Shown piece after piece: positions 14,230 to 14,772 of a DNA stretch of 14,772 bases. Source of the DNA: an uncultured Anaerovibrio sp. Its GTDB lineage: Bacteria > Bacillota > Negativicutes > Selenomonadales > Selenomonadaceae. How positions within the stretch are numbered: the first letter of the stretch is position 1; the number at the start of each line of letters is the position of its first letter. The stretch lies in assembly GCA_902785445.1 (NCBI GenBank), contig CACZYN010000018.1:1-14772 (forward strand), given 5' to 3'. The notes beneath the pieces are model-generated. The model did no database searches. It was not told the DNA's origin and saw only the letters and a program-made list of their open reading frames with translations. The translations under genes and the position numbers were made by a program.

Positions 14230-14676
14230 CTATATATGAGTATTCCACATGATTTCTGCTGCTTCCACCGGATTAGTATAATATTTCGGCCGTTGTCCCA
14301 CACTGGAAAAGCCCAGTCCTTCATACAACTTAATGGCCGGTTCATTGGACACGCGCACTTCCAAGGTGAGGGCCGTTACGCCTTTTTCCTTCACTATTTC
14401 AATGAGCTTTAACAGCATTTTCCGGCCAATTCCCTGACGACGATATTCCGGATCAATGGCCACATTGGTGATACTACCCTCATAGGCCAGTATCCAACAG
14501 CCCACATAGCCCACTACCCGATTTAACTCTTCATCAATGGCCAATAAATAGTAAGCATCACTGCTGGAAGCATCCCGCCAAAAGGATTCCCTTGACCAGG
14601 GAGTAGCAAAGCATTTTTCCTCCACTACTGCCACTGCATCCGCATCCTCCGGCACCATCTGACGAAATGTAATCAT
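14230..14676 (-). CDS. rimI: Ribosomal protein S18 alanine N-acetyltransferase (GNAT)
   Basis: 148 residues, typical of RimI. The GNAT fold is visible: ATPWSRESF (24-32), the acetyl-CoA loop RRQGIG (79-84), LEVRVSN with a catalytic-type Glu at 106, and KLYEGLGF (116-123) with the conserved Tyr118. It acetylates protein N-termini, classically Ala1 of S18. The start ATG overlaps the tsaB stop (ATGA), and AGGAGG lies 4 nt upstream within tsaB. Its position between tsaB and tsaD supports RimI rather than another GNAT. The substrate in this organism is not shown. Confidence 0.94.
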   Translation of the reverse strand: MITFRQMVPEDADAVAVVEEKCFATPWSRESFWRDASSSDAYYLLAIDEELNRVVGYVGCWILAYEGSITNVAIDPEYRRQGIGRKMLLKLIEIVKEKGVTALTLEVRVSNEPAIKLYEGLGFSSVGQRPKYYTNPVEAAEIMWNTHI

Positions 14677-14772
14677 TGTGCCTCCTGCTGCTTGTTAGCC
14701 TGGCGCTTTTCCCACAACACTTCGGCTTCAGATTTACGAATATATATTGGTTCCAAATCCATAACGGAATCC
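14673..14772 (-). CDS. tsaB: tRNA t6A37 threonylcarbamoyladenosine biosynthesis protein TsaB, C-terminal end
   Basis: The last 32 codons and the stop lie in the window; the rest is beyond the right edge. The visible residues include LEPIYIRKSEAEVLWEKR, the typical TsaB (YeaZ) C-terminus, followed by a Gln-rich tail. The TGA overlaps the rimI ATG by four bases. TsaB is the non-catalytic partner that dimerises with TsaD. Only a short fragment is seen, but the motif and gene order agree. Confidence 0.88.
   Translation of the reverse strand, partial: DSVMDLEPIYIRKSEAEVLWEKRQANKQQEAQ

Noticed and set aside
1..14772. CRISPR arrays, tRNA or rRNA genes, insertion sequences and prophage genes.
   Set aside because: No regularly spaced repeats, cloverleaf sequences, transposase motifs or phage genes were seen.

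Overview
The window looks like a chromosomal segment of a Negativicutes bacterium (the diderm, low-GC Firmicutes around Selenomonas, Anaerovibrio and Megamonas). This placement is an inference. It rests on moderate GC, a GroEL with a GGM-rich tail, a perfect CIRCE operator on groESL, a glmS ribozyme, the Firmicutes gene order tsaB-rimI-tsaD, and bacterial GT41 glycosyltransferases. No species can be named. Every protein-coding gene lies on the minus strand, so transcription runs from high to low coordinates; the only plus-strand gene proposed is a small antisense RNA.

Reading in the direction of transcription, the right end (14772 down to 11139) is tsaB (3' end only) - rimI - tsaD, followed by a cytosolic PdtaS/EutW-type histidine kinase and an ANTAR-domain response regulator. 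The genes are tightly spaced (4-nt overlap, 21, 35 and 2 nt gaps) and end at a hairpin terminator at 11094-11120. tsaB and tsaD make the tRNA t6A37 modification, rimI acetylates an N-terminus, and the kinase/regulator pair probably controls other transcripts by antitermination.

The 455-nt gap from 11138 to 10684 contains no ordinary gene but is densely organised. I read it as an unannotated type I toxin-antitoxin-like module. It has a 22-codon hydrophobic peptide on the minus strand with its ribosome binding site locked in a hairpin, a convergent antisense RNA on the plus strand, a shared bidirectional terminator, and a sequence repeated at the 5' ends of both RNAs. Next come a strong terminator that insulates groES, then the groES promoter and its CIRCE operator.

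The centre (10619-6465) is groES-groEL (HrcA/CIRCE heat-shock operon), a terminator that directly abuts the glmS promoter, the glmS ribozyme in the glmS leader, glmS itself, and a terminator. GlmS makes glucosamine-6-phosphate, the start of UDP-GlcNAc synthesis, and the ribozyme shuts it down when that product is plentiful.

The left part (6363-1) has a PilZ/YcgR-type c-di-GMP receptor with its own promoter. It is followed by a glycosylation cluster: glf (UDP-galactopyranose mutase), a GT41 SPINDLY/OGT-like transferase, a two-domain protein joining a degenerate methyltransferase-like domain to a StrF-family glycosyltransferase, and a second GT41 protein cut by the window edge. A plausible reading, not proven here, is glycosylation of a surface structure such as flagellin. 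UDP-GlcNAc from the GlmS pathway would be a logical donor, and the PilZ protein would be the motility brake.
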